A stretch of DNA of 64,000 bases from Sphingobacteriales bacterium 44-15 (GTDB lineage: Bacteria > Bacteroidota > Bacteroidia > Chitinophagales > Chitinophagaceae). The stretch is taken from NCBI GenBank assembly GCA_001899685.1, contig MKWG01000003.1, positions 420,889 through 484,888 of the forward strand, in the 5' to 3' direction. Below are positions 18,581-25,969 of this stretch, piece after piece (position 1 is the first letter of the stretch; each line of letters begins with the position of its first letter). The translations under genes were made by a program, and so were the position numbers. Under the pieces are notes generated by a model. It was not told the origin of the DNA and did no database searches. It saw nothing but the letters and a program-made list of their open reading frames with translations.

Positions 18581-18691
18581 TCACGACAACAGGTGGATCA
18601 CCAATCCGATCAAAAACAGCAATATGAGGTATGCTACCACCAGGTAAACCGGTTTCACTCCATGATCATCCAGCCATTTATCTGGTTTCAT
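18581..18691 (-). CDS. Small single-pass membrane ORF at the head of the kdp operon (36 aa)
   Basis: The ORF reads MKPDKWLDDHGVKPVY, then a ~20-residue hydrophobic helix rich in Leu, Val and Ile, and ends HLLS before two stop codons (TGA TGA). A soluble charged N-terminus and one C-terminal helix are predicted. It lies 65 bp upstream of the 27-aa ORF in the same orientation and would be the first kdp-operon gene. I do not recognise the family. Confidence 0.45.
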   Translation of the reverse strand: MKPDKWLDDHGVKPVYLVVAYLILLFLIGLVIHLLS

Positions 18692-18711
18692 AAAACATTT
18701 TTTATGTATAT

Positions 18712-18727
18712 ACCAAATGAGATGCCT
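18712..18727 (-). promoter_or_regulatory. Candidate sigma-54 (-24/-12) promoter for the kdp operon
   Basis: On the minus strand AGGCATCTCATTTGGT resembles TGGCACG-N4-TTGCW: the GG at -24 and the TTG of -12 are correctly spaced, but the -12 GC reads GG. It lies about 20 bp upstream of the 36-aa ORF. An NtrC-type activator gene is divergent to it, which is why the match is noted. Confidence 0.3.
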
Positions 18728-18816
18728 TTTAAAAGAGAAAAAATCCGGGACTATGTAAAACGCTTATCCTTATTGCGTTACAGTCAACCCATACCTCCGC
18801 GTATAATATGCAGATG

Positions 18817-18851
18817 AAAAAAGACCTTCTCAAAATGAGAAGGTCTTTTTT
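18817..18851. terminator. Perfect 16-bp hairpin with T-runs on both strands between kdp and the regulator
   Basis: AAAAAAGACCTTCTCA pairs perfectly with TGAGAAGGTCTTTTTT around an AAA loop, so either strand would form a strong intrinsic terminator. Terminators normally follow genes, but this one lies between two divergent 5' ends. It may insulate the two promoters or attenuate a leader. Confidence 0.7.
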
Positions 18852-18951
18852 CATTTTGAGATGAATACATTCAAGTTGCTTTAGAAGTTGCAATGACATC
18901 TGATAGGTTGATTACGTAAATGCATTAAAACGATCTATCTTCGCAAATTCA

Positions 18952-20310
18952 ATGAAACATACCGCACAAACCATCCTGGTAATAGACGATGAACAGGCGC
19001 TTCGCAAGCTGCTCGGCCGGCTCATCGGTTTGGAAGGATACTATGTGTTGACAGCAGGCTCACTTGATGAAGCACGGAAGATACTGGGCAGGGAAATGGT
19101 ACCCGTCATTTTATGCGATGTACGGTTGCCCGATGGTAACGGTGTTGATTTTACTAAAGAAGTCATCGCAAAATACCCTGATGTGCAGATCATCCTCATG
19201 ACTGCATATGGTGATATACAGGACGGAGTACAGGCGATGAAAAACGGTGCATTCGATTATATTGTGAAAGCCAACGACAATGGAAAGATCATTCCTTTGC
19301 TGGCGCAAGCAACAGAAAAAGTGGCGATGAAAATGCGGCTGCTTGAAATGGACAAAGCTTTGACAAAACCAAAAGGTTTGGACAGTATTATCGGTATATC
19401 GCCGGGTATAATAAATGCAAAAGAGCTAGCCTGTAAGGTGGCCAATACCAATACTACTGTATTGCTGCTTGGCGAAACCGGATCAGGAAAGGAGGTATTT
19501 GCCCAGGGTATCCACCAGGAAAGCAGTCGTTCGGTCAAACCTTTTGTAGCATTGAACTGCGGTGCCGTTCCTCATGATCTGCTGGAAAGTGAGCTCTTCG
19601 GTTATAAGGCAGGTGCATTTACCAACGCAGTAAAAGATAAAAAAGGGTTAATGGAGCAGGCAAACGGCGGCACACTGTTCCTGGATGAAATTGGTGAAAT
19701 GCCCCCGGATCTGCAAACCAAATTGTTACGCGTACTTGAAACCGGCGATTTCCTGAAACTGGGTGATGTAATACCCACCAAAGCAGATGTACGAATCATT
19801 GCTGCTACCAACCGTGATATTGAAAGAGAAGTTGAAGAGGGTAAGTTCCGACGGGATCTTTTATACCGGTTAAATGTATTTACCATCGAGCTACCGCCTT
19901 TAAATGAACGCCGGAAAGACATTCCCCTGCTGGCAAAACATTTTATTGAGCTGTTTGCGACAAAAAGCAAACAGGAGCCGAATAACATGAGAGCCGGTTT
20001 TTCAGAAGCCCTGGAAAACCATAACTGGAAGGGCAATATCCGCGAGCTAAAAAATATTCTTGAGCGCGCCATGATCCTGGCTGGAACTGCTGAACTTACA
20101 ATAGAGCACCTGCCGCTGGATTTTGTAAGTGGAGACATAGACGGCGATAATCCGGCTTTCCGCTTTGATCTGGCAAAGATGGAAAGCCTTCAGATCCGTA
20201 GGGCACTTGAATATACGCGCAACAATAAAACTAAAGCAGCCCGGTTGTTGAACATCGGGCTTGCCACACTTTATCGTAAGATCGACGATTACAAAATAAC
20301 ACTGAAATAG
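18952..20310 (+). CDS. NtrC-family sigma-54-dependent response regulator
   Basis: The 452-residue regulator has a receiver domain (phospho-acceptor Asp in LCDVRLPDG near residue 55), an AAA+ domain with Walker A GETGSGKE and Walker B GGTLFLDEIGEMP, and a C-terminal Fis-type helix-turn-helix (NKTKAARLLNIGLATLYRKI). The sigma-54 contact loop reads GAFTNA instead of GAFTGA. It is divergent from the kdp operon, where a winged-helix KdpE would be expected, and is probably the output partner of the histidine kinase at 11157. Activation of a kdp promoter by sigma-54 is inferred. Confidence 0.93.
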   Translation: MKHTAQTILVIDDEQALRKLLGRLIGLEGYYVLTAGSLDEARKILGREMVPVILCDVRLPDGNGVDFTKEVIAKYPDVQIILMTAYGDIQDGVQAMKNGAFDYIVKANDNGKIIPLLAQATEKVAMKMRLLEMDKALTKPKGLDSIIGISPGIINAKELACKVANTNTTVLLLGETGSGKEVFAQGIHQESSRSVKPFVALNCGAVPHDLLESELFGYKAGAFTNAVKDKKGLMEQANGGTLFLDEIGEMPPDLQTKLLRVLETGDFLKLGDVIPTKADVRIIAATNRDIEREVEEGKFRRDLLYRLNVFTIELPPLNERRKDIPLLAKHFIELFATKSKQEPNNMRAGFSEALENHNWKGNIRELKNILERAMILAGTAELTIEHLPLDFVSGDIDGDNPAFRFDLAKMESLQIRRALEYTRNNKTKAARLLNIGLATLYRKIDDYKITLK

Positions 20311-20509
20311 GCTGTACAGTAAGACTATTTGATTTGATACAAAAAGGCGAATGTTGAACAGGCAGTCTTCAGTGATGGAATTGGCGGATCGTATCGTCTT
20401 TATAGATTCCATAATACCGGCAACGATATTCAATACTTCAACATCCCTTGCTTTTGGCCGTCAGGAGTGCGATTATTATAATATTTATTTAATGAAGATG
20501 ATCAGCATA
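20311..20509. other. Intergenic gap between convergent regulator and porin genes
   Basis: No gene with a start is seen. A ~40-codon minus-strand open stretch (about 20320-20450) has a coding-like composition (KARDVEVLNIVAGIMESIKT) but lacks a start and has a stop just upstream. It may be a gene remnant. Confidence 0.3.
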
Positions 20510-21586
20510 CTAAAATGACACGGCGATTGCGGCAGCTACAGAAAAATTATTTGCAGTTGCCCCTCCTTTTTTTTCAAAAATTTTTTCACCGGAATGCAGC
20601 CCTCTGCCTTCAATCCTTAACGCGATATTATCTTTAACAAGATGATCGTAGTTAAGTGAATATCCCCATGTTTTGAAACCGGAGGGAGCGCCCGTGCTAA
20701 TGATCACAGCATTTGCGTCGCTATAGTATTCCAGTCTTGCATTCAAACTATTCCCAGGGTCAGGGGTTAGCCTCAGAAGTACCAGAGGAGCATACCAGAT
20801 GTTATATTGCTTACCTGATTTGACTTTTTGTTCTGTTCCTATATCGAAACCTGCCGTTATGGAAAATTGTTCCAATATCTTAAATATACCGTACAGGTTG
20901 TGGAAGTAACGCATTTGCCGGCTGCTGTCCGGTTTATCACTTCCGATAAAAGAACTGCTGTTCAAAGTAATGTTATCATTGGGTTTATAGGTAAGCTGGT
21001 GACCAAAAGCAGGTGTACTGTTCCCGTCTATACGCTGGATGCGTTGCCATCCATTTAAAACCAGTGCGCTGATCAGCCATTTTTCGTCAGGTGAAGTGTA
21101 AGATATCTTAGCGCCGGTCTCAAAATAGGGTGAATTTTCGGCTGCCATACTGCGGGTCAGGGTCCAGCAATCTTTTCCTACTGCACTTTCTAAACCAATA
21201 TGCGAAGGCATCACACCCACATCTATCCACAAATTGTGCCTGTTGGAAATTTTGATCCCTATGTTTGCCTCCAGTATGTTCTTCAATACACCGGGTTCTG
21301 CAGCATAATTGGCGTTCATGTAAGTACCAGCTGCAATTGCAAAATTGGCTCTGAGCTTTTCCGTAGTATACCCGGCCTTAATAAATGCAAGGTTTATATT
21401 TACTTCGTTGGTGCGCTTGTGACTATAGATAAACCCTGGCCGGCTGTTGTTGACCGGCCTGCTGAAATCATGTATATAATACGCTTCTGCATACCCGCTA
21501 ATAATCAAAGGCTTTGGTTGCTCCCCCTGGGCCGAAAGCGTGATCACTCCCAGTAATAAAGCGGAAGACAATAGATATTTTTTCAT
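20510..21586 (-). CDS. Outer-membrane beta-barrel porin
   Basis: The 358-residue product starting at ATG 21586 has a signal peptide (KKYLLSSALLLGVITLSAQG). Alternating amphipathic strands follow and the protein ends with VAAAIAVSF, a terminal-Phe barrel end. The ISGYAEAYY opening, the SHKRTNEVNINLAFIKAGY segment and the long series of LxAxLEYYSD-type strands match OmpL/bbp2-like putative porins of Bacteroidota. An in-frame ATG at 21637 would add 17 hydrophilic residues before the signal and is less likely. It lies next to the kdp regulator and may supply small solutes for that system, but no direct link is shown. Confidence 0.8.
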   Translation of the reverse strand: MKKYLLSSALLLGVITLSAQGEQPKPLIISGYAEAYYIHDFSRPVNNSRPGFIYSHKRTNEVNINLAFIKAGYTTEKLRANFAIAAGTYMNANYAAEPGVLKNILEANIGIKISNRHNLWIDVGVMPSHIGLESAVGKDCWTLTRSMAAENSPYFETGAKISYTSPDEKWLISALVLNGWQRIQRIDGNSTPAFGHQLTYKPNDNITLNSSSFIGSDKPDSSRQMRYFHNLYGIFKILEQFSITAGFDIGTEQKVKSGKQYNIWYAPLVLLRLTPDPGNSLNARLEYYSDANAVIISTGAPSGFKTWGYSLNYDHLVKDNIALRIEGRGLHSGEKIFEKKGGATANNFSVAAAIAVSF

Positions 21587-21969
21587 TCCGGAACATTGTT
21601 TGAAATGATTACTTAAAATTTTCACATCTTCAAACACATCTCAAATTATATTCCTGTCAGGCTCGGGCTTCGCAACTTAATGAATAACAGTTCAGGGACA
21701 TATAAAGTTCACTCAGCAGGGTTTAAAAAGCGTATCATTTTGAGAAGGCTGTTATCAGAATGATAGAGATACTTAAAGCACTGTCATAATTTTGTAAAAA
21801 GGAAGAACTATTAATGCACATGATGTTAATTTCTTTTTTGCGCGAAAGATTGATTAATTGTAGAACTTTATCTCTACCGGGATCAAAGTCTTCCTAATTA
21901 AATAATGAGTGTTTATTCTTCCCTTAGGGTGAAGCTGAAGATTTTTGCCTTGTAAAAATTAAATCTACC
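21587..21969. other. Intergenic region upstream of nrdB
   Basis: The stretch is AT-rich and no gene is seen. A TAATTTTG -7-type box at 21787-21794 on the plus strand could start the nrdBA transcript. No NrdR-box pair was recognised by eye. Confidence 0.4.
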
Positions 21970-22944
21970 ATGGGACTATTTGATAAAAGAATTCAGTATA
22001 AGCCATTTGAATACCCTGAGATCCTCAAATTCTCAGAGGCCATTAATAAGTCTTTTTGGGTGCACTCCGAGGTTGACTTTACCGCCGATACGCAGGACTT
22101 TCATGCCCACCTGAGCGAAGCTGAGCAGAATGCGGTAAAAAACAGCCTGCTGGCTATTGCGCAGGTAGAAGTTGCGGTTAAATCATTTTGGGGTAATTTA
22201 TATCATCATTTCCCTAAGCCCGAGCTGAATGGGTTAGGCGCCACTTTTGCAGAATGCGAATTCAGGCATTCGGAAGCTTATTCGCGCCTGCTTGAAGTGC
22301 TGGGGTATAATAACCAGTTTGAAAAGCTGGTTGAAGTGCCCGTCATTAAACAGCGCATAGAATATCTGTCTTCCGCTTTACAGCATGCAAGATCTGAGGA
22401 CAAAAAGGAATATGCCGTTTCACTTATTTTATTCAGCCTCCTGATTGAAAACGTAAGCCTGTTCAGCCAGTTTGCAATCATTCTCGCCTTTACCAGGTTT
22501 AAGGGCTTTATGAAAAATGTAAGCAATATCATTGCCTGGACCTCGGTAGATGAACAGATACATGCCAATGCCGGCATTTTCTTAGTCAACAGGTTGAAAG
22601 AAGAATATCCTGAAATATTTACATCTGAAACCATTGAGCGGGTCCGTTCGGTGGTAGAACAATCTATTGCCACAGAAAGCAGCATGCTGGACTGGATCTT
22701 CAGTGCAGGCGAAATTGATATTATCAGTAAACAAAATCTCAGCAATTTCATGAAGTACAGGGCGGATGACAGCCTGAAGCAAATTGGTATAGCTCCTGTT
22801 TTCAACGTCAGCGCAAAAGAAATAGCGCCCATGACCTGGTTTGAAGAAGAGGTATTTTCAAACAGTCTGGATGATTTTTTTGCAAAACGTCCCGTGGAGT
22901 ATACCAAGTTTGACAAGAGTATCTCTGAACACGATTTGTTTTAA
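21970..22944 (+). CDS. nrdB: Class I ribonucleotide reductase, small (radical-generating) subunit
   Basis: The 324-residue NrdB houses the dimetal cofactor used to start nucleotide reduction. Ligand motifs are visible: ATFAECEFRHSEAY with Glu, His and the radical Tyr in the expected spacing, SLLIENVSLFSQF, and SVDEQIHANAG with Glu/His. An early FWVHSEVDF segment carries the conserved Trp. There is no N-terminal ATP-cone, unlike NrdB proteins of some other Bacteroidota. It is followed by nrdA after 41 bp, and the order is nrdB-nrdA. Confidence 0.97.
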   Translation: MGLFDKRIQYKPFEYPEILKFSEAINKSFWVHSEVDFTADTQDFHAHLSEAEQNAVKNSLLAIAQVEVAVKSFWGNLYHHFPKPELNGLGATFAECEFRHSEAYSRLLEVLGYNNQFEKLVEVPVIKQRIEYLSSALQHARSEDKKEYAVSLILFSLLIENVSLFSQFAIILAFTRFKGFMKNVSNIIAWTSVDEQIHANAGIFLVNRLKEEYPEIFTSETIERVRSVVEQSIATESSMLDWIFSAGEIDIISKQNLSNFMKYRADDSLKQIGIAPVFNVSAKEIAPMTWFEEEVFSNSLDDFFAKRPVEYTKFDKSISEHDLF

Positions 22945-22985
22945 GTCAACTCAAAACCATCCTTTACCTATAAAATGCAACATCA

Positions 22986-24695
22986 ATGACAACATTATTC
23001 ACTCATGTATCTGCAACTCCGGAGCAACTTTTTGACACTAAATGCGAACAGGAAAAATTATGGTGGAAAAATGAGGAAAGCGAGCAGATGCTCAACAGGG
23101 GATACCTGCTAAAAGGCGAAACAGTGGAAGGCGCCATAGAAAGAATATGTTCCGCCGCCGCTCAACGATTGTACAAACCGGAACTGAAGGAAGCCTTCAA
23201 AGAAATGGTGGAACGTGGCTGGATGAGCCTGAGCTCCCCGGTCTGGGCAAATATGGGCACCGAAAGAGGCTTACCGATCTCCTGCTTTAACGTACATGTA
23301 CCTGACGATATAGAAGGTATTACCCATAAGCTGGGCGAAGTGATCATGCAGACAAAGCTGGGTGGCGGCACTTCGGCTTATTTCGGCGCAATGAGAGAAA
23401 GGGGAAGCGCCGTAACAGACAATGGTAAAAGCAGCGGAGCCGTAAGCTTTATGCGCTTATTTGATACAGTGATGGATACCATTTCGCAGGGTGGCGTACG
23501 CCGCGGTGCGTTTGCCGCTTACCTGGATATTGATCATCCGGATATTGAAGAATTTCTTTCGATCAAGGATATAGGACATCCTATACAAAACCTTTTTTAT
23601 GGCGTATGCGTACCCGACTACTGGATGCAGGACATGATTGACGGAGATATCAATAAACGGAAAATATGGGCCAAAGTATTGGAAAGCCGTCAACAGAAAG
23701 GGCTGCCTTATATTTTCTTTACCGACAATGTGAACAGGAATAAGCCACAGGTATACAAGGACATGAATCTTACGATCAATGCCAGCAACCTGTGCTCGGA
23801 AATCATGTTGCCTTCTACTGAAGATGAGTCGTTCATTTGCTGCCTGTCATCCATGAACCTCGAATTATATGATGAATGGAAAGATACGAATGCGGTTAAA
23901 CTGGCTATCTTTTTCCTGGATGCCGTGTTACAGGAATTTATTGCGAAGACAGAAGGCAATCATTACCTGAAATCTGCTAACAGCTTTGCCAAAAGGCACC
24001 GTGCATTGGGGTTGGGTGTACTGGGATGGCATTCTTATCTTCAGAAAAACATGATCCCCTTTGAAGGAATGCAGGCCAAACAACTCACCACTTCCATATT
24101 CAGTGATATCCAGGAAAAAGCCAGTAAAGCCAGTAAAGACCTGGCATGGATCTACGGTGAGCCTGAGCTATTGAAAGGTTATGGCAGAAGAAACACCACC
24201 CTGTTAGCTATCGCCCCCACTACTTCTTCCTCGGCTATACTCGGGCAAACCTCTCCTGGCATTGAGCCTTTCAGCAGTAACTATTTTAAGGCCGGGCTGT
24301 CCAAGGGCAACTTCATTCGTAAGAACAAATATCTCAGGGAATTACTGATCCAAAAAGGAATGGACAATGAAGATACCTGGCGGAGCATCATGCTGCAACA
24401 TGGAAGTGTGCAACATTTAAAACAGCTCACTGCAGAAGAAAAAGAGGTGTTCAAAACATTTAAGGAGATCAGCCAGTTGGAAATTATCCAGCAGGCTTCC
24501 ATCCGTCAGAAATATGTAGACCAGTCGCAAAGTCTTAACCTGAATATACCTGCCGAACTACCGGTAAAAGACGTAAACAAATTATTGATAGAAGCCTGGA
24601 AGCTGGGTATTAAGACCTTGTATTACCAACGTAGCCAGAGTGTGTCAAAAGAAATGGTAACCAGCCTGGTGACCTGCAAAAGCTGCGAGGGATAA
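22986..24695 (+). CDS. nrdA: Class I ribonucleotide reductase, catalytic subunit without ATP-cone
   Basis: The 569-residue alpha subunit reduces ribonucleoside diphosphates. The active-site Cys pair is in GLPISCFNVHV and SFICCLSSMNLE, the thiyl Cys is in ASNLCSEIMLP, and the C-terminal redox pair is CKSC. It is about 190 residues shorter than E. coli NrdA. The N-terminal ATP-cone that senses dATP/ATP is missing: the protein starts only ~50 residues before the GYLLKGET segment. Since NrdB also lacks a cone, overall activity control by dATP is not encoded in either chain. The pair resembles the short NrdA/NrdB forms described in flavobacteria. Confidence 0.96.
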   Translation: MTTLFTHVSATPEQLFDTKCEQEKLWWKNEESEQMLNRGYLLKGETVEGAIERICSAAAQRLYKPELKEAFKEMVERGWMSLSSPVWANMGTERGLPISCFNVHVPDDIEGITHKLGEVIMQTKLGGGTSAYFGAMRERGSAVTDNGKSSGAVSFMRLFDTVMDTISQGGVRRGAFAAYLDIDHPDIEEFLSIKDIGHPIQNLFYGVCVPDYWMQDMIDGDINKRKIWAKVLESRQQKGLPYIFFTDNVNRNKPQVYKDMNLTINASNLCSEIMLPSTEDESFICCLSSMNLELYDEWKDTNAVKLAIFFLDAVLQEFIAKTEGNHYLKSANSFAKRHRALGLGVLGWHSYLQKNMIPFEGMQAKQLTTSIFSDIQEKASKASKDLAWIYGEPELLKGYGRRNTTLLAIAPTTSSSAILGQTSPGIEPFSSNYFKAGLSKGNFIRKNKYLRELLIQKGMDNEDTWRSIMLQHGSVQHLKQLTAEEKEVFKTFKEISQLEIIQQASIRQKYVDQSQSLNLNIPAELPVKDVNKLLIEAWKLGIKTLYYQRSQSVSKEMVTSLVTCKSCEG

Positions 24696-24785
24696 GCGCA
24701 TAGCTAATCGGACTTATCTTCGGAAGAGGTACCGTAGAACTTTTCTCCAAGTTTTATTTTATCTCTTCCATTTTCCATTCTCCAT

Positions 24786-25370
24786 TTATTTGGTATCTCT
24801 TAACGAATAAGCACAGCCGCAATATTCCTGCATGTAAAATTGCTCCTGCTTACTGATCTCCAGCATTCGTGAAGAACCACCCTTTTTACGCCAGTTGTAG
24901 GTCCAGTAGATAATCCCTTCGTAATGACCCGCAGCACGGATGCCGCAATCATTGATCTGTTCCATATTTTTCCAGCGGGAAATGCCAAGCGAGCTGGAAA
25001 TCACATCAAAGCCGTTTTCAAACGCATAGAGCGCTGTTCGTTCAAAGCGCATGTCAAAACACATCGTGCAGCGTATGCCTCGTTCCGGTTCCCATTCCAT
25101 TCCTTTGGCCCTTTCAAACCAGTTGTCCGCATCATAGTCGGCATCCACAAAAGGGATTTTGTGTTTTTCTGCAAAACGAATGTTTTCTTCCTTGCGCAAA
25201 TCGTATTCTTTCCGTGGATGAATGTTCGGATTGTAGAAGTATATCGTAAACTCGATTCCCGACGCTATAATCGCTTCCATTACTTCTCCCGAGCAAGGTG
25301 CGCAGCAGGAATGCAGCAATAGTTTTTTCCCGTTGTCTGGCAAAGCCAGTTTTTCCCTGAAAAAACTCAT
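24786..25370 (-). CDS. queH: Epoxyqueuosine reductase, QueH type
   Basis: The 194-residue protein carries out the last step of queuosine tRNA modification, reducing epoxyqueuosine with an iron-sulfur cluster, and replaces QueG. Metal-ligand cysteines are visible in [11 protein letters not shown], in [11 protein letters not shown] and near the end in [10 protein letters not shown]. The ATG at 25370 ([11 protein letters not shown]) is preferred to one at 25442, which would add 24 residues lacking family similarity. It is convergent with nrdA; the 90-bp gap between them is T/C-rich without a clear hairpin. Confidence 0.93.
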   Translation of the reverse strand: MSFFREKLALPDNGKKLLLHSCCAPCSGEVMEAIIASGIEFTIYFYNPNIHPRKEYDLRKEENIRFAEKHKIPFVDADYDADNWFERAKGMEWEPERGIRCTMCFDMRFERTALYAFENGFDVISSSLGISRWKNMEQINDCGIRAAGHYEGIIYWTYNWRKKGGSSRMLEISKQEQFYMQEYCGCAYSLRDTK

Positions 25371-25510
25371 GAATGATTTTTGCAGCAAAAATGCTGCCGG
25401 GCAAGGAAAGTCCCAGCAAATATTTCTTTGTGAGTTCTGCAATAGTTATTCACCCAAACAGTAATACGTTTTGCGATCAGTAAAATAATTCCATTCTACT
25501 CTTTTGCAAC

Positions 25511-25518
25511 TATTTTTG
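25511..25518 (+). promoter_or_regulatory. -7 box for the small RNA candidate
   Basis: TATTTTTG is the same -7 box as in front of tRNA-Met. It would place the start near 25525. No protein ORF follows in this direction before the terminator. Confidence 0.45.
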
Positions 25519-25524
25519 CACTCA

Positions 25525-25709
25525 TTTTACTTACAACGTTGGTTTAAGTTTCTAAAAAAGCACTTTCCAACCGCAGCACCTCATTCCGTGAAACACCCCA
25601 AAACCCACTGTAACCTCCCTCCGGTGATTTATTGCTTTTTAGCTAATTTTTTCGACCCGGCTACTTGTAAGAGCCGCAGATCAATATTATATTGGTTTCG
25701 CGGCTTTTT
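25525..25709 (+). ncRNA. Candidate ~185-nt structured small RNA (6S-like rod with central C-rich bubble)
   Basis: A closing stem CTTACAA (25530-25536) pairs with TTGTAAG (25665-25671). A second helix CTAAAAAAGCA (25552-25562) pairs with TGCTTTTTAG (25633-25642) with one bulge, and GU-rich pairing bridges the two. The loop between them (25563-25632) is strikingly C-rich. The terminator hairpin AGCCGC...GCGGCT with a T-run (25672-25709) follows at once. The rod-with-bubble shape, length and strong promoter recall 6S RNA, but no family-level match is claimed. Core motifs of SRP RNA, RNase P and tmRNA are absent. Confidence 0.45.
25672..25709 (+). terminator. Rho-independent terminator of the small RNA candidate
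   Basis: AGCCGC pairs with GCGGCT, with an inner ATCAATAT/ATATTGGT helix, followed by TTTTTA. No coding gene precedes it on this strand for about 1 kb. Confidence 0.7.
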
Positions 25710-25823
25710 AGTTTATTTATGTTGCAGTCTCGTTATAGTTCCATTTTCTCCGTGGGCTGCCTATAAAAAAGCCTTCGGTAACATTATTCCCGGAAAATGG
25801 AGACATTTGGTGTAAACCTACAC

Positions 25824-25889
25824 TGTAAATATTGTATATTTTCCGGCAAAGCCCGTGTCAGTGAATTGATGGTCTGATGATTATATTTG
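25824..25889 (+). promoter_or_regulatory. Predicted AraC-regulator operator and promoter (copy A)
   Basis: Two direct half-sites, GTAAATATTGTAT and GCAAAGCCCGTGT, start 21 bp apart within 25824-25858. A TATATTTG -7 box follows at 25882-25889, 23 bp downstream of the site. There is no convincing -33 element, as expected for an activator-dependent promoter. It precedes the GH42-like gene by about 110 bp. Copies B and C have the same geometry. Confidence 0.75.
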
Positions 25890-25969
25890 AAGCAACCATT
25901 TGTTGATTTCATTGTGATAAGGCATTAGTGGAAATATGGTCGAGATATACGATCACAACAAAGTAAATA

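Noticed and set aside
20047..20433. 128-codon minus-strand ORF
   Set aside because: Most of it overlaps the 3' part of the NtrC-type regulator. Only the portion beyond 20320 looks coding-like and it lacks a start, so it is recorded as a possible remnant only.
25525..25709. SRP RNA, RNase P RNA or tmRNA identity for the small RNA candidate
   Set aside because: The GGAAG-type SRP core, the RNase P core helices and any tRNA-like end are absent, and the length is wrong for RNase P and tmRNA.
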